Of a DNA stretch of 64,000 nt, positions 9,067 through 18,498 are shown one piece after another. The notes beneath the pieces are model-generated. The model saw only the letters and a list, made by a program, of their open reading frames with translations. It had not been told where the DNA came from and made no database searches. The translations under genes were made by a program, and so were the position numbers. The stretch's first letter is position 1. Each line of letters starts with the position of its first letter. The stretch comes from CAYOWQ01 sp964407695 (lineage in GTDB: Bacteria; Planctomycetota; Phycisphaerae; Phycisphaerales; SM1A02): positions 186,001-250,000 of the forward strand of contig CAYOWQ010000002.1 in assembly GCA_964407695.1 (NCBI GenBank), in the 5' to 3' direction.

Positions 9067-9744
9067 TCATGCCGCCGCGGACACTTGCGCTCGCTTCGAG
9101 CGAAAGATCAATTGGTGGCTCACGGTCTCAAGTTGAGCGAGGTAGGTTTTGAACCGCTCGGCGGTCCGTGCCATCTGGTATTGGAAGAAAAGCCCCGGCA
9201 GGGCGACAACGAGACCGGTCTCGGTGGTGATGAGCGCTTCGCGGATGCCGTTGGCGATCTGACTCATCGTCTTCTCGCCGCCGGAACCGGTGGCCAGCGC
9301 CTGAAATGTCGTAAGCATGCCGGTGACGGTGCCGAGGAGCCCCAGCAACGGCGCTGCCGCAATACACACCTTCATGACCCGCAAGTCCCGGGCCACGACG
9401 GAGAGCTGGGTACAGCGAATCTCGTTGAACACGGCGGAAGATTCGGCGAGCGTGGAGGCGGCGGTGGCGGCGGTGATCAGTTCTCCGATCGGGCCTCGTC
9501 GAAGCGCCGGCTCATGAAACCAGCGTCTCCACTTCCGCTCCGGGACGGACTTGAAACCGGTGGATCGGAGCGAGAAAAAGATATGCACTCCGGTGGCGAA
9601 CATGATCAGGGCAACCATCGCAATGGCCGGCATGGCCCATCCGCCGGCGATCCATATTTCGACGGCCTGATTCCAAACCGATTGGGCCTGCTGCTGCACG
9701 ACCGGCCACGAGAGATTTGAAAGGGACTCATTCATGGACGTCAT
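9067..9744 (-). CDS. exbB: ExbB/TolQ-type proton channel subunit
   Basis: A 225-residue MotA/TolQ/ExbB-family membrane protein. Three helices are visible: about 35-58, and a pair around 125-200 that includes the family signature AAPLLGLLGTVTGMLTTFQAL and GIREALITTETGLVVALPGLFF. With ExbD it forms the proton channel that drives TonB. The start codon overlaps the stop of the upstream TtpC-like gene (ATGA, 9741-9744), which implies coupled translation and stable stoichiometry between the two ExbB-like subunits. Confidence 0.93.
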   Translation of the reverse strand: MTSMNESLSNLSWPVVQQQAQSVWNQAVEIWIAGGWAMPAIAMVALIMFATGVHIFFSLRSTGFKSVPERKWRRWFHEPALRRGPIGELITAATAASTLAESSAVFNEIRCTQLSVVARDLRVMKVCIAAAPLLGLLGTVTGMLTTFQALATGSGGEKTMSQIANGIREALITTETGLVVALPGLFFQYQMARTAERFKTYLAQLETVSHQLIFRSKRAQVSAAA

Positions 9745-11333
9745 CCTTCACTGTGTGGACCGGCCGAGGCGGGAGCGGTGGCGGGAATGGATGCCGAATG
9801 ATGCGAGAGGTGACGGTCCTTCGCGACGGGCCCCAGCACCTCGAGCAGCATCTGCCGGACCTGCTGGAGGGCGCGGTCGCTGAGCGGCGCATTGGCGGCA
9901 GCCCTGAACTCCAATTCTGCGGTCTGTTTGGCGTTGAAACGACCGACATGGTTCATGAACGCAAGGGCGTTCTTTTCCATCTGGTCGATTATGGCCCGTG
10001 CCCGACGGGAGAGCAGGGCATGAATCAGCAATGAGGGGATGGCCACAATCAGGCCGTACTCCGTCGTGATCAGAGCTTCGGAGATACCGCTGGACAAGGT
10101 CTTGACATCGCCAGTGCCGAACACGGTAATCAACTTGAAGGTGTTCATGATGCCCGTGACGGTTCCGAGCAGTCCGAGGAGCGGAGCTGCGGCAGCGCTG
10201 ACGGCAACGAATGGGAGGAATCGATTCAGTTTCAACCGCGTCACGAGGACCGTTTCGTACATGACTTCCTCGACCAGCTCCGGTGGCTCGCCGAGATGCT
10301 CAGCACCGGATCGGAGCATGCGTCCGGTGGGACCCGCGATTCGGCTGGCGGCCTCAATCGCGGCGGGTTTTTCACCGCGAATGACGGCGGCGAAGAGCTC
10401 GCGGACTCGTCGTGGTGAAGCGCCTCGAATGAACAGGAAAGCCAGGACTTTGTAGAGGACGACAAGCAGGGCCAAACCTGCCAGCACGAAGATCGGGTAC
10501 ATCACCGGTCCGCCCTTTTTGATGTGCTCAATCAGGGACTCCTGGGTGTTCGCCACTTTGTGGGCATTGCCGAGGGTGGGATCCAATGGAAACTGTCCGC
10601 TGAACGAGGCGACGGTCTTCGACGCCATTTCAATGGTGGCGGGGTCGTCGAATGGAACCAGCGTGGGCTCGAGTGAATTGGGTCGCTGTTCGATCGAACC
10701 GACCTTGGTTCCATCGTCGGAGCGGAACAGCGAAGCCGGGCCCACGAGCAACATGGTTCCCTTGGTGACCAACCCGTTGGAGTCGAGAGCGTGAGCCGGG
10801 AAGGACACGCCATTCATCACCTCGTCGAGGCGCTTCATGGAGAGGTCCAGCACGTCGAGCTGGCGATTGAAGACCTCAAGCCTTGAAAGATTCGCTTCAG
10901 GCGCATCGCGCGCTGTCCTCAATGCATCGGTATATCGCTGCAATTCGGCGATATGCACTCGAGAGTCGAAGTTTCGCACATACTCCGAGAGCAGGTTGGA
11001 CAGGCCGTCCTGCTCCGCCTCGCGCGCCTTGAGCTGTTCCTGCAGCTTGGCGATATTGAAGGTGGCCTCACTCTTTGTTCGAGAGACCTTCTGGGCCTCC
11101 TGGCGCAGCGTGGAGAGCTCGTTCTCAAGTTCATTGAGCCTGCGCATCAGAGGAATTTCTTCATCCTTGATCCTCTTTTCAACGGCGGCGAGCTCAGCAA
11201 GCGCTGCTTTGAGCCTGGCGTCAACTGTGGCCGCAGCCTCGTCGAACGACTTCGTCGGAGTTTCGTCGGCGGCAAGGACGGATGATGCGGTGAGGAGTGC
11301 GGCGAGGACGATCATGATGGTGAATCGATTCAT
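9741..11333 (-). CDS. TtpC-like ExbB homologue with long periplasmic coiled-coil domain
   Basis: A 530-residue protein made of a signal peptide (about 1-22), a periplasmic coiled coil (about 25-170, rich in heptad Leu/Glu/Arg), a linker, and a C-terminal MotA/TolQ/ExbB domain with three helices (first at about 287-310, GGPVMYPIFVLAGLALLVVL; signature AAPLLGLLGTVTGIMNTFKL and GISEALITTEYGLIVAIPSLL). This architecture is that of TtpC, the extra subunit required by the TonB2 system of Vibrio species. GAGGAG overlaps the stop of the preceding DUF3450 gene, and the stop overlaps the exbB start by 4 nt. It may link the motor to periplasmic partners such as the DUF3450 and TPR proteins. Confidence 0.9.
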   Translation of the reverse strand: MNRFTIMIVLAALLTASSVLAADETPTKSFDEAAATVDARLKAALAELAAVEKRIKDEEIPLMRRLNELENELSTLRQEAQKVSRTKSEATFNIAKLQEQLKAREAEQDGLSNLLSEYVRNFDSRVHIAELQRYTDALRTARDAPEANLSRLEVFNRQLDVLDLSMKRLDEVMNGVSFPAHALDSNGLVTKGTMLLVGPASLFRSDDGTKVGSIEQRPNSLEPTLVPFDDPATIEMASKTVASFSGQFPLDPTLGNAHKVANTQESLIEHIKKGGPVMYPIFVLAGLALLVVLYKVLAFLFIRGASPRRVRELFAAVIRGEKPAAIEAASRIAGPTGRMLRSGAEHLGEPPELVEEVMYETVLVTRLKLNRFLPFVAVSAAAAPLLGLLGTVTGIMNTFKLITVFGTGDVKTLSSGISEALITTEYGLIVAIPSLLIHALLSRRARAIIDQMEKNALAFMNHVGRFNAKQTAELEFRAAANAPLSDRALQQVRQMLLEVLGPVAKDRHLSHHSASIPATAPASAGPHSEG

Positions 11334-11345
11334 GGGGATTCTCCT

Positions 11346-12179
11346 CTACTCCTTGACGTCAACCGGAAGGGGAATGAATTCCGCCACCTTTTCGTTGCGA
11401 TAGATGGCCAGTGCCTGATCGACCTGCGGCGCGATCGAGTCGTCGGCCTTCCAGGTCCAACCCTCACGGGTCGGGTAGCCCACCCCGGCGTGCTGGTGAT
11501 CGTCGCTGACGTAATACGCCACGCTGATCCCCAGGTAGAGTGCGCTGACTTCAGCATCACTCCCCGTGCTCAGCGTGACGGTCGGTCGTTCCTCGGAAAT
11601 CTCTCGGTGGAATTTGTTGATTTCGTTCAGGATGCCGAGGACATTCATGTATCGTTCACGGAGCTTGCCCTGCATGGCCGTGATGTCCTCTTCCTTCGTT
11701 GGAATTCGCTGTGTCAGGAGCTGTACTTTTTCCTGAAGCTTCAACGGCAGTCGCCGAGTCAACGAAAGCGTTTGCCGCTCAAGCTCGCCGATGGCGTCGA
11801 CAAGCGGCCTGGCGGAGGCCACCAACTCGTCGATCCTGGCCTGCTTCTCGCTGATCTGCTGGTCCACTTCGGTTCGATCGGTGTCGGCGGTCTTGATCGT
11901 CTCCTTCAAAGCCTTGACCTGATCCTCCATGATGTCGATGCGACTCTGCAGCATTTCACGCGAAAGGGCCCAGTCGTTTTCCCGCTGCGCGATGGTGCGG
12001 CGGGTTTCAACCCATTTCTGAATACTGTCGCGGGTGATATCCGGATTCGTGGTCGTGGGTGCATCCTGCGACGATGCAACCCACGCCAAGCACGAGGCGG
12101 CCGCGGCCATTAGAACTCCGATCGATCGCCAATGGGTCCTCGGTCGTTGGTGGTGGTGTGACGAGTTGGTGTGATTCAT
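11346..12179 (-). CDS. DUF3450-family periplasmic coiled-coil protein
   Basis: A 277-residue exported protein. After a signal peptide (about 1-40, His-rich start then a hydrophobic core) it has a long coiled coil (about 55-175) and a compact C-terminal domain with STGSDAEVSALYLGISVAYYVSDD and GWTWKADDSIAPQVDQALAIYR split across it. These are DUF3450 features. Such genes are found directly upstream of TtpC-like exbB genes in gammaproteobacterial TonB2-type clusters. Start at 12179 is supported by CTGGAGAT 7-14 nt upstream; a GTG start further out lacks support. The function is unproven, but position suggests a periplasmic accessory of the TtpC/ExbB/ExbD/TonB complex. Confidence 0.88.
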   Translation of the reverse strand: MNHTNSSHHHQRPRTHWRSIGVLMAAAASCLAWVASSQDAPTTTNPDITRDSIQKWVETRRTIAQRENDWALSREMLQSRIDIMEDQVKALKETIKTADTDRTEVDQQISEKQARIDELVASARPLVDAIGELERQTLSLTRRLPLKLQEKVQLLTQRIPTKEEDITAMQGKLRERYMNVLGILNEINKFHREISEERPTVTLSTGSDAEVSALYLGISVAYYVSDDHQHAGVGYPTREGWTWKADDSIAPQVDQALAIYRNEKVAEFIPLPVDVKE

Positions 12180-12239
12180 ACTGATCTCCAGCGGGTGGTC
12201 TTGTGTACGGGTCCGGCAGCGCACGCCTGCCGAGTGGCA

Positions 12240-15200
12240 TCAGAAAGCGAACTGAGCGCTGAGGCTCACGGAGTAGTCAATTCCCTTGGTGTAAGAGGTC
12301 TTGAGGACATCATCGCCGATGTATGGCGATCGATACACCTCGTCGATCATGGGGTCGGTCAGGTTTTTTGCTGAGAAACCAAGGCGGAAGTGCTTTCCCA
12401 GTTTCTGAGACAGCGTGAAATTCAGAGTGCCGTATCCCAACGCGTAGACATTTGGGATGAAGTTTCCATCGGACTCGCCGGCGCCAGCGACCAGCGAATC
12501 TCCCTGAGCGGTGTAGAAGAGGCCGACCTGGGTACCCGTCAGGTCGAAGTCGTAGGTCACAAAGAGGTTATAGAGGTATTCCGGCGCATTGGTCATATCA
12601 CGGCTTGGCATTGGGGCCTGAATGTTCGATGCCTCGAACATGGCCGCCTCGTCGGCCGGAAGGAAGACCTCGGAATCAATGAAGGTGGCATTGGCGCCGA
12701 GGGTGAGGCCCCGAAGGCCGTCCCAGATCGAGCCCATGTCGGCCCGGCCTTCGAGTTCCACACCGGAGAGCTCGCCGTTTGGGTAGTTGACCGGTGTCGT
12801 GTAGTTGAATGTGGCGACCCGCTGCACGTATTCAATTGGATCGGTGATGTCCTTCTTGAACCAGGAGACGGCAAAGAGACTTCCGTCGAACGGCACATAT
12901 TCAAGGCGGAGGTCGTAGTTGCGCAGAGCGCTCATCTGGAGCTCGGGATTGCCAAGGAACACGTCGGCACCAAGGTATTCCTGCTGCTGAATCGGCGTGA
13001 GTTCCTTGAACGTCTGTCGAGCGACTGTTTCGGTGTAGGCGGCCCGAAGGGTGATCGGCTTCCAGGGCGTGAACTTGATTCCCAGACTTGGAAGAGCGTC
13101 GTCTTGATGAAAGTCGACATTGACGTCATCGGGATTCGGAAAAGTCGGCACGAAGTTCGGAGGCGGATAGAAGAGCGCACCCGGGCTTGGGAAGACGTCG
13201 ACGCCGAGCTCGGTCGATTCGTAGCGAACACCGCCGATGGCATTGAAGAACGAGGTCAGCGGAACGTCGACCATCCAGTACGCCGCGGAGATTGTCTGCC
13301 GGGCGTTGTAGTCGACGTCAGGATTGAGACCGCCGCCATCGGTGAAGGGGTGGTCCGAGAGGCCGAAGTACTGGCTCCAGAGGACGCTGTAATCGGCGAC
13401 AAACGTGGAGTTGTCGTTGAAGTTGCTGAACGTCTCCTGGTCGTAGGTCCGCCGAGTGCGATCGTCAAAGATTCCGAACTTGAAATAGCCTTCAGAATCG
13501 GACCATTGCGTAAACGGGATCGTGAAGTTGACGGAGAACTGTCGGCCGCTCTCTTCAATCGACTTCCAGATCCGCTGAACGTTTCCGAGGGCGAACACCT
13601 CGCCCGGCTTGAAGACCTGAAACTGCGGCGGATCGATCTTGTCGGGAATGCCGAGGAACGGAATGCCGGGGACGAACGTGGAGGGCAGCCACAGCGACCC
13701 GAACTGGCGTTTGTCGGGCTGGTCCTGTGTGGCCTTGTTCATCGAGAGCGTCCAGTCAAGCTCGGGGTCCTTGATCTGGAACAGTCCCTCGGGGCCAACC
13801 GGCCCAATCGGAAACTTGTGAGTTCCGTTCACCTGGAAGGTCTGGGTCGTCCGCTCGGAATAGTCGAGGGTTTCGTTGCGGAGATATGGCGACGCGTTGA
13901 TGTTGTCGGAGTTGTTTGCCTCGGCAAAGGGATCGTTCGGATCGTATCCCGGAAAGAAGTACTCCTTACCGCGGGTGTTCTGGGCAAGGGTGGCTGTATC
14001 CTCAGTTGTCCGCGTGTAGAGATAGACGACCTTGACGGCCTGGCCACCGCCTTCGATGCCGAAGGTGCCGAGCGTGCCCCACTGCACCGACTGGGTTCCC
14101 TGGGTGACGTCGAACAGTGACGTCTTGAAATTGCCCATACCAGGTGTGCCCTGGGAGAACTGAGGGGTCAGGCCCTCACCCGGCGTCGTGACCCAGTATG
14201 AGTCATCGATACCGTTGTTGTAGAACGATGCGTCGCGATCGTAGAAGAGGCTTCCGAAACCGCCGACCTTCAGATCAGAACCGATATCGATCTTGCCGCC
14301 GCCCGCAACCGACCATTTGTACTGGGGAGGCTCGCCGGCTGTTGAGACGCCAAACGGGCCCTCCCAGTTCATGCCGATGTTGTCGGTCTGGATATCGCGC
14401 AGACCGTCGTCGAGGCCCCAGAAATTCACGCCGCCACCGTCATAGGTGAGGAAGCTGCTATCAGAGACCTGCGAGTTAAACCCGCGCTCGACCTTGAAGG
14501 AGAACGAGTTACTCTCGGGAATGCCCTTGAGGACGATGTTGACGGCGCCGCCGGATGAGTCGCCCTGCTGATCGGGCGTGAAGGTCTTGGTTACACGAAT
14601 CGCGTCAATGACCGCCGAGGGAAACTGATCGAGCTGGACTGCACGCTTGTCTTCATCGGCGGATGGCAGACGAACACCGTTCATCAGCGAGACGACATAG
14701 CGATCGGGAAGGCCGCGGACGACCGCGTATTTGCCCTCGGACACCGTCGCGCCGGAAATCAACTTGATGGCACTGGCGGCGTCACTGGCGCCGGACCTTG
14801 AGATCAGCTCACTGCTGATGGCGTTCTCAAATCCGGGAACCTTGAAGCGAATATTCAGAAGGCCCAGTTCAGATCCCGCCGAGAGTTGAAGATCCTGCGC
14901 GACAAATGGCTCAAGCTCGTAGAATTCACCCGCAAGCTGGACATCGACATCGACCAACTGACCCTCGGCAACCGCAACGGTCTTGACTTCCCGCGTGTAG
15001 TCGGACTTGGCAAAGATCAGGGTGTATTGCCCGGGAGGGACATCGGGAATGACGTAGGTTCCGTCATCGTTCGTGATGGCCTTGTCGCCGGTCTCCACGA
15101 TCTGGATCTGAACCTGCCCCACCGGCGAAGCAAAATCCTTGTCGACCACGACGCCGCGGACCGAGCCGGCATTCTGTGCCATCGCTGAGGCGCTTAACAC

Positions 15201-15248
15201 AAACGCGGCCGCACCGCCGATCCATCCACCACTCCGTTCAATTACCAC
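12240..15248 (-). CDS. TonB-dependent outer-membrane receptor with carboxypeptidase-regulatory-like N-terminal domain
   Basis: A 1002-residue outer-membrane receptor that should import a ligand at the expense of TonB energy. A signal peptide (1-25, ending SAMAQ) is followed by a carboxypeptidase-regulatory-like beta-sandwich (about 27-110: VRGVVVDKDFASPVGQVQIQ, PDVPPGQYTLIF), a plug domain (RGLPDRYVVSLMNGVRLPS, GDSSGGAVNIVLKG) and a 22-stranded-type barrel ending in the aromatic-terminal strand YSVSLSAQFAF. The start is inferred to be GTG at 15248, which gives a normal signal peptide and overlaps the upstream stop (15242-15244); a longer frame would bury the signal sequence. The ligand cannot be told from sequence; no iron or cobalamin element was seen upstream. 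Confidence 0.9.
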   Translation of the reverse strand: MVIERSGGWIGGAAAFVLSASAMAQNAGSVRGVVVDKDFASPVGQVQIQIVETGDKAITNDDGTYVIPDVPPGQYTLIFAKSDYTREVKTVAVAEGQLVDVDVQLAGEFYELEPFVAQDLQLSAGSELGLLNIRFKVPGFENAISSELISRSGASDAASAIKLISGATVSEGKYAVVRGLPDRYVVSLMNGVRLPSADEDKRAVQLDQFPSAVIDAIRVTKTFTPDQQGDSSGGAVNIVLKGIPESNSFSFKVERGFNSQVSDSSFLTYDGGGVNFWGLDDGLRDIQTDNIGMNWEGPFGVSTAGEPPQYKWSVAGGGKIDIGSDLKVGGFGSLFYDRDASFYNNGIDDSYWVTTPGEGLTPQFSQGTPGMGNFKTSLFDVTQGTQSVQWGTLGTFGIEGGGQAVKVVYLYTRTTEDTATLAQNTRGKEYFFPGYDPNDPFAEANNSDNINASPYLRNETLDYSERTTQTFQVNGTHKFPIGPVGPEGLFQIKDPELDWTLSMNKATQDQPDKRQFGSLWLPSTFVPGIPFLGIPDKIDPPQFQVFKPGEVFALGNVQRIWKSIEESGRQFSVNFTIPFTQWSDSEGYFKFGIFDDRTRRTYDQETFSNFNDNSTFVADYSVLWSQYFGLSDHPFTDGGGLNPDVDYNARQTISAAYWMVDVPLTSFFNAIGGVRYESTELGVDVFPSPGALFYPPPNFVPTFPNPDDVNVDFHQDDALPSLGIKFTPWKPITLRAAYTETVARQTFKELTPIQQQEYLGADVFLGNPELQMSALRNYDLRLEYVPFDGSLFAVSWFKKDITDPIEYVQRVATFNYTTPVNYPNGELSGVELEGRADMGSIWDGLRGLTLGANATFIDSEVFLPADEAAMFEASNIQAPMPSRDMTNAPEYLYNLFVTYDFDLTGTQVGLFYTAQGDSLVAGAGESDGNFIPNVYALGYGTLNFTLSQKLGKHFRLGFSAKNLTDPMIDEVYRSPYIGDDVLKTSYTKGIDYSVSLSAQFAF

Positions 15249-16558
15249 GGGTCGCTGAGCCCCACTTGAACGGCGGCGATTCGCGCCCAGAGTTCCTGAT
15301 CGGGTTGAAAGCCACAAAGAGCCATCGAGGCGCATGTGGCCGAAAGATCCTGGGCCCTTGGCCTCGAGTTGGGATTGACGACGCCCTCCTCGAGGATGCG
15401 CGCGTACACACGTCGGGCGGCATCGATCTGGCCGATCTGCTGGTAGGCCTCGGCCACCGGCCGAAGCACTCCGTCGCGATAGATATTGATGATCTGCTCT
15501 CGAGCAGCGTCATACAGAGGAATCAAGGCATCGATCGCCGTCTTGGCACCCTGAGGGTCACCGGCCAGTCCTTGGACCTTGGCGAGATTGGCGCGAAGGA
15601 CAATCTCCCGATCCGGGTCCCAGGTGGCTGAGTCAAGGATCTGGCGAGCATCCTTCAGAAAACGCGTGCAATCATCGGCTTCACCAACGTCAGCCGCCGC
15701 CCGAGCGAGGTCGGTCAGAGCTTCGACTTGGATCTGAAGGGTTAGATTCTCCACCGCCTTTCGGCACCGCTGCTCCACGTCGGCCCGACGGGCGGGATCC
15801 GCGTGGATCTTCCGGTAGACCTCGATGAGCGCCTGGGAGGCATTCAGAATCTGATCGAAACTCCCCGTCAGAATTTCGGCATTGAGGCGATCAATCAGTG
15901 CGTCGTAGTCTTCGTCCTTGAGCACCATCGCTCGCGCGATATTCGGTCGGCCCACATCCGGCGCCACGAGTCCCAGTTCATACCTGAGCGCATCACGTTC
16001 CCGCCCCACGCAGATCAACGTCTCAGCGATGATTGAACGAATCTGATCTCGCCGCCAATCTTCCTCACCAACTGCAAAGGAAGACGCCAGTTCCGAATCC
16101 TTTTCGAGGCGATCGAGCCGGCCGTGTCGAGCGTTGTAAAACGCGATCTTGGCAACGCAGACGCCGCGACGCCAGTTGCGAATCTTGAACTGATATTCCC
16201 GTGCGACATCGGGGAGATCGAGTGCAAGGCATGCCTCGACGACCTGCTGCTGAGATAGGCAACGATCCTTCACATGCGGATCCATGGGGATCGCGCTGGC
16301 GGTTTCGAATGCCAACTGCAGGAGGCGCGCCCTGATCTCCTCCGCCGTCATCGGGTGGTCGGATTTGTCGGGCGCGACCGGAGACAAGACCCGGCTATCG
16401 GCCTCTGCTCCACCGCCGTCGGATCCCGACACCGGAATTGATGGAACATCCGTGAGATCTCCAGATGTCGCGGGGCAGGCTGAACTGATGGCGGTCGCGC
16501 AGGCGAGAATTGCGGAGTGTCGAGCGAGCGCCGAGATGGATCTGTTTCGAGAATTCAT
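15242..16558 (-). CDS. Exported helical-repeat (TPR-like) protein of the TonB operon
   Basis: A 438-residue protein with a hydrophobic export signal (about 8-27, ILACATAISSAC) and then an almost wholly alpha-helical body with irregular TPR-like helix pairs (QVVEACLALDLPDVAREYQ, AEAYQQIGQIDAARRVYARI). A lipoprotein anchor at the cysteine of SSAC is possible but the lipobox is poor. It lies between the surface beta-helix gene and the receptor gene, and its stop overlaps the receptor start, so it probably works with them. Start at 16558 was chosen because it follows an AGG-containing leader and gives a proper signal peptide; an upstream extension would run through the hairpin at 16577-16613. Confidence 0.75.
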   Translation of the reverse strand: MNSRNRSISALARHSAILACATAISSACPATSGDLTDVPSIPVSGSDGGGAEADSRVLSPVAPDKSDHPMTAEEIRARLLQLAFETASAIPMDPHVKDRCLSQQQVVEACLALDLPDVAREYQFKIRNWRRGVCVAKIAFYNARHGRLDRLEKDSELASSFAVGEEDWRRDQIRSIIAETLICVGRERDALRYELGLVAPDVGRPNIARAMVLKDEDYDALIDRLNAEILTGSFDQILNASQALIEVYRKIHADPARRADVEQRCRKAVENLTLQIQVEALTDLARAAADVGEADDCTRFLKDARQILDSATWDPDREIVLRANLAKVQGLAGDPQGAKTAIDALIPLYDAAREQIINIYRDGVLRPVAEAYQQIGQIDAARRVYARILEEGVVNPNSRPRAQDLSATCASMALCGFQPDQELWARIAAVQVGLSDPW

Positions 16559-16576
16559 TGGGGACCTGAAGCTGGA

Positions 16577-16613
16577 AAACGTCTGGCGGCCGGAAGTTCG
16601 CCGCCAGACGTTT
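16577..16613 (-). terminator. Intra-operon terminator or attenuator after the surface-protein gene
   Basis: A perfect 14-bp stem (AAACGTCTGGCGGC with its complement) closes a 9-nt loop. Read on the minus strand it lies 44 nt after the stop of the beta-helix gene and is followed by TTTTCC, the layout of an intrinsic terminator. Because the TonB genes continue on the same strand only about 20 nt later, it probably acts as a partial terminator that keeps the surface protein more abundant than the uptake machinery. Confidence 0.7.
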
Positions 16614-16656
16614 CTACCCTCCAAACTCAAACCACCCCTGGAAGTGACGAACTCAA

Positions 16657-18498
16657 TCAGAGCGCACATTCACCCCAGGCCGCCAGGAGGAGGCCGAGGT
16701 CAGCACCGTCGACGTTGCCGCTGCCGTTGAGGTCGGCATCAGCGTCGTTGGTATCCCAAGCAGCGAGCAGGAGACCAAGGTCGGCACCATCGATATTGCC
16801 GTCACCATTGATGTCCTCAACGCAACCGGGGGTCTTGATCACGCAGCCGCCGGGCGGGGCGATGTTGAAGCCGAAGGCGTCAGTGGCGGTCCACCCGCAC
16901 AGCCAGTTCTCGTCGGGGCCGAAGGCGCCGCGATAGTTGACCTGCGAGAAGAAACCGTCATTCGGTGCGGTGGACACGCTGGATGCGGCCGCATTGGCGG
17001 CTCGCGGATCGATCGTGAGGACACGAACGTAGGTCTCACCGAAGAAACTGATGGGCGCTCCGCGGGTCAGCGTCTGAATCGGCATGTTGGCATTCGGAGT
17101 CGCGAGAACGAACGGAGCAACGGTGTTGCCCTTGGCCGCAGCGCTGCCACCGGCAACAGTCACGCCCACCGCATCCGAACCGTCCGCGTTGTTGTAGGCC
17201 GTGTTCAGGTTGCGGAAGAAGACCGAATCAGTCATCTCGTTGAGGAAGCCCTGACCGATCGCAGCGCTGCCGGCGCTCTGCGCGGTGTAGATCGAACCCG
17301 GATCAGCGCAGGCGTTCACGGCCGAGGTCGAAGTGAACGGGGTGGTCCAGGTGGCAAGGTAGCTCAGAGTGCCGTTATGGCCATAACCCAGCGAACCTTC
17401 GCCGTCCGAGCCATCGTTATTGATCAGGTTGTCACCAAGATCCATGAAGATGGAATTTCGGACCTGGACACGAGCACCGTCGCGATAGGCCACGCCATGG
17501 TCGCCACCGTTAGAGGCGGGCTGGCCAATGACCGTGAGGTTGTAGAGGGTGGTGGTGGTAACGGGTTGGGCATCAGCCTTCTCAGCGCCGTCGATCTCGA
17601 TGCAGTTGTCGCCGCCGCCCGAGCCCTGATCAGCCTGAACGCTATAGCCCTGGACAATCAGGAAGAACTGGCCCTTGCCGCGCCACCCCTGATCAACGTC
17701 GAAGCTGTCGTCACCAATGTTCCAGATGTTGATGTACTTGTAGTTGACAGTGCCGCCCCAGGTCTCGATGCCGTCGTCGACGTTGTTCATGATCTCGATG
17801 TGGTGCACGTCGGTCTCGCGACCGATGCCACCCATCGACAGACCGTTGAGTTCGTTGCCGAGACCAACGACGCGGCCGCCATAGCGAATGGAAACCCACG
17901 AGAGTTCGCCGCTGTCGTCATTGTCGTTCGCTCCGCCGTAGAGGACCTTGGTGTCGCCTCGGAAATCGGCGGTGAGGCCTTCCATGGGAGACAGGTTGCT
18001 GGCGCTGCAGGTGGACGAGTTGGTGGGGACGGTCTTCGTGTTGGAGATATAGGCGTTGCCCATCAGGGTGAGATTGCCCCACTCGTTGGCAGCTTCACGC
18101 CAGGAACCGGTCTTGGGGTTCTTTCCGGTCGGGTGCGAGGCATCGACAGCCCACGTCGCGACGTCGGCCGTAGAGGTGAAGATGATGGGGTCTGCCTGTG
18201 TGCCGCGTGCAATGATCTTGCCGCCGCGAACGACGGCGAGCGAACCGGAGCCGCCCGCAGACGGGGTGCTGGCGATGACCGTGCCAGGCTCGATGGTGAG
18301 CGTGGCGCCGGGCATCACGAAGATCTGGCTCTGGAGGTTGTAGGTGTTGTCGTTGGTCCACGTGGTGGACACCGTGATGAGGTCGGCGGGCTGGCTGCCG
18401 GGGGCGGGATCCCCTACGAGGATGACGCCAGCGCCGGCGTTTCCGGCCATGATCGAGCCGGCAACAATTGCCGCGCTCGAAAGGATGAACTTTCTCAT
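16657..18498 (-). CDS. Surface-exposed beta-helix-like protein with dockerin-like tail
   Basis: A 613-residue exported protein, first gene of the TonB operon. Signal peptide about 1-23 (ending AGA). The body begins with QIFVMPGATLTIEPGTVI and RGGKIIARGTQADPIIFTS, then EWGNLTLMGNAYIS, LSWVSIRYGGRVVG and DDGIETWGGTVNYKYINIW: this is the pattern of a secreted family, common in Bacteroidota and marine Gammaproteobacteria, predicted to form a right-handed beta helix and often encoded beside TonB-dependent receptors. The C-terminus carries DINGDGNIDGADLGLLL and DLNGSGNVDGADLGLLL. AAGGA lies 9 nt before the ATG. It is a candidate substrate-capture or matrix protein for the receptor; the ligand is unknown. 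Confidence 0.85.
   Translation of the reverse strand: MRKFILSSAAIVAGSIMAGNAGAGVILVGDPAPGSQPADLITVSTTWTNDNTYNLQSQIFVMPGATLTIEPGTVIASTPSAGGSGSLAVVRGGKIIARGTQADPIIFTSTADVATWAVDASHPTGKNPKTGSWREAANEWGNLTLMGNAYISNTKTVPTNSSTCSASNLSPMEGLTADFRGDTKVLYGGANDNDDSGELSWVSIRYGGRVVGLGNELNGLSMGGIGRETDVHHIEIMNNVDDGIETWGGTVNYKYINIWNIGDDSFDVDQGWRGKGQFFLIVQGYSVQADQGSGGGDNCIEIDGAEKADAQPVTTTTLYNLTVIGQPASNGGDHGVAYRDGARVQVRNSIFMDLGDNLINNDGSDGEGSLGYGHNGTLSYLATWTTPFTSTSAVNACADPGSIYTAQSAGSAAIGQGFLNEMTDSVFFRNLNTAYNNADGSDAVGVTVAGGSAAAKGNTVAPFVLATPNANMPIQTLTRGAPISFFGETYVRVLTIDPRAANAAASSVSTAPNDGFFSQVNYRGAFGPDENWLCGWTATDAFGFNIAPPGGCVIKTPGCVEDINGDGNIDGADLGLLLAAWDTNDADADLNGSGNVDGADLGLLLAAWGECAL

Noticed and set aside
12390..14120. 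A 576-codon open frame opposite the TonB-dependent receptor
   Set aside because: Shadow of the receptor gene; no domain or start signal.
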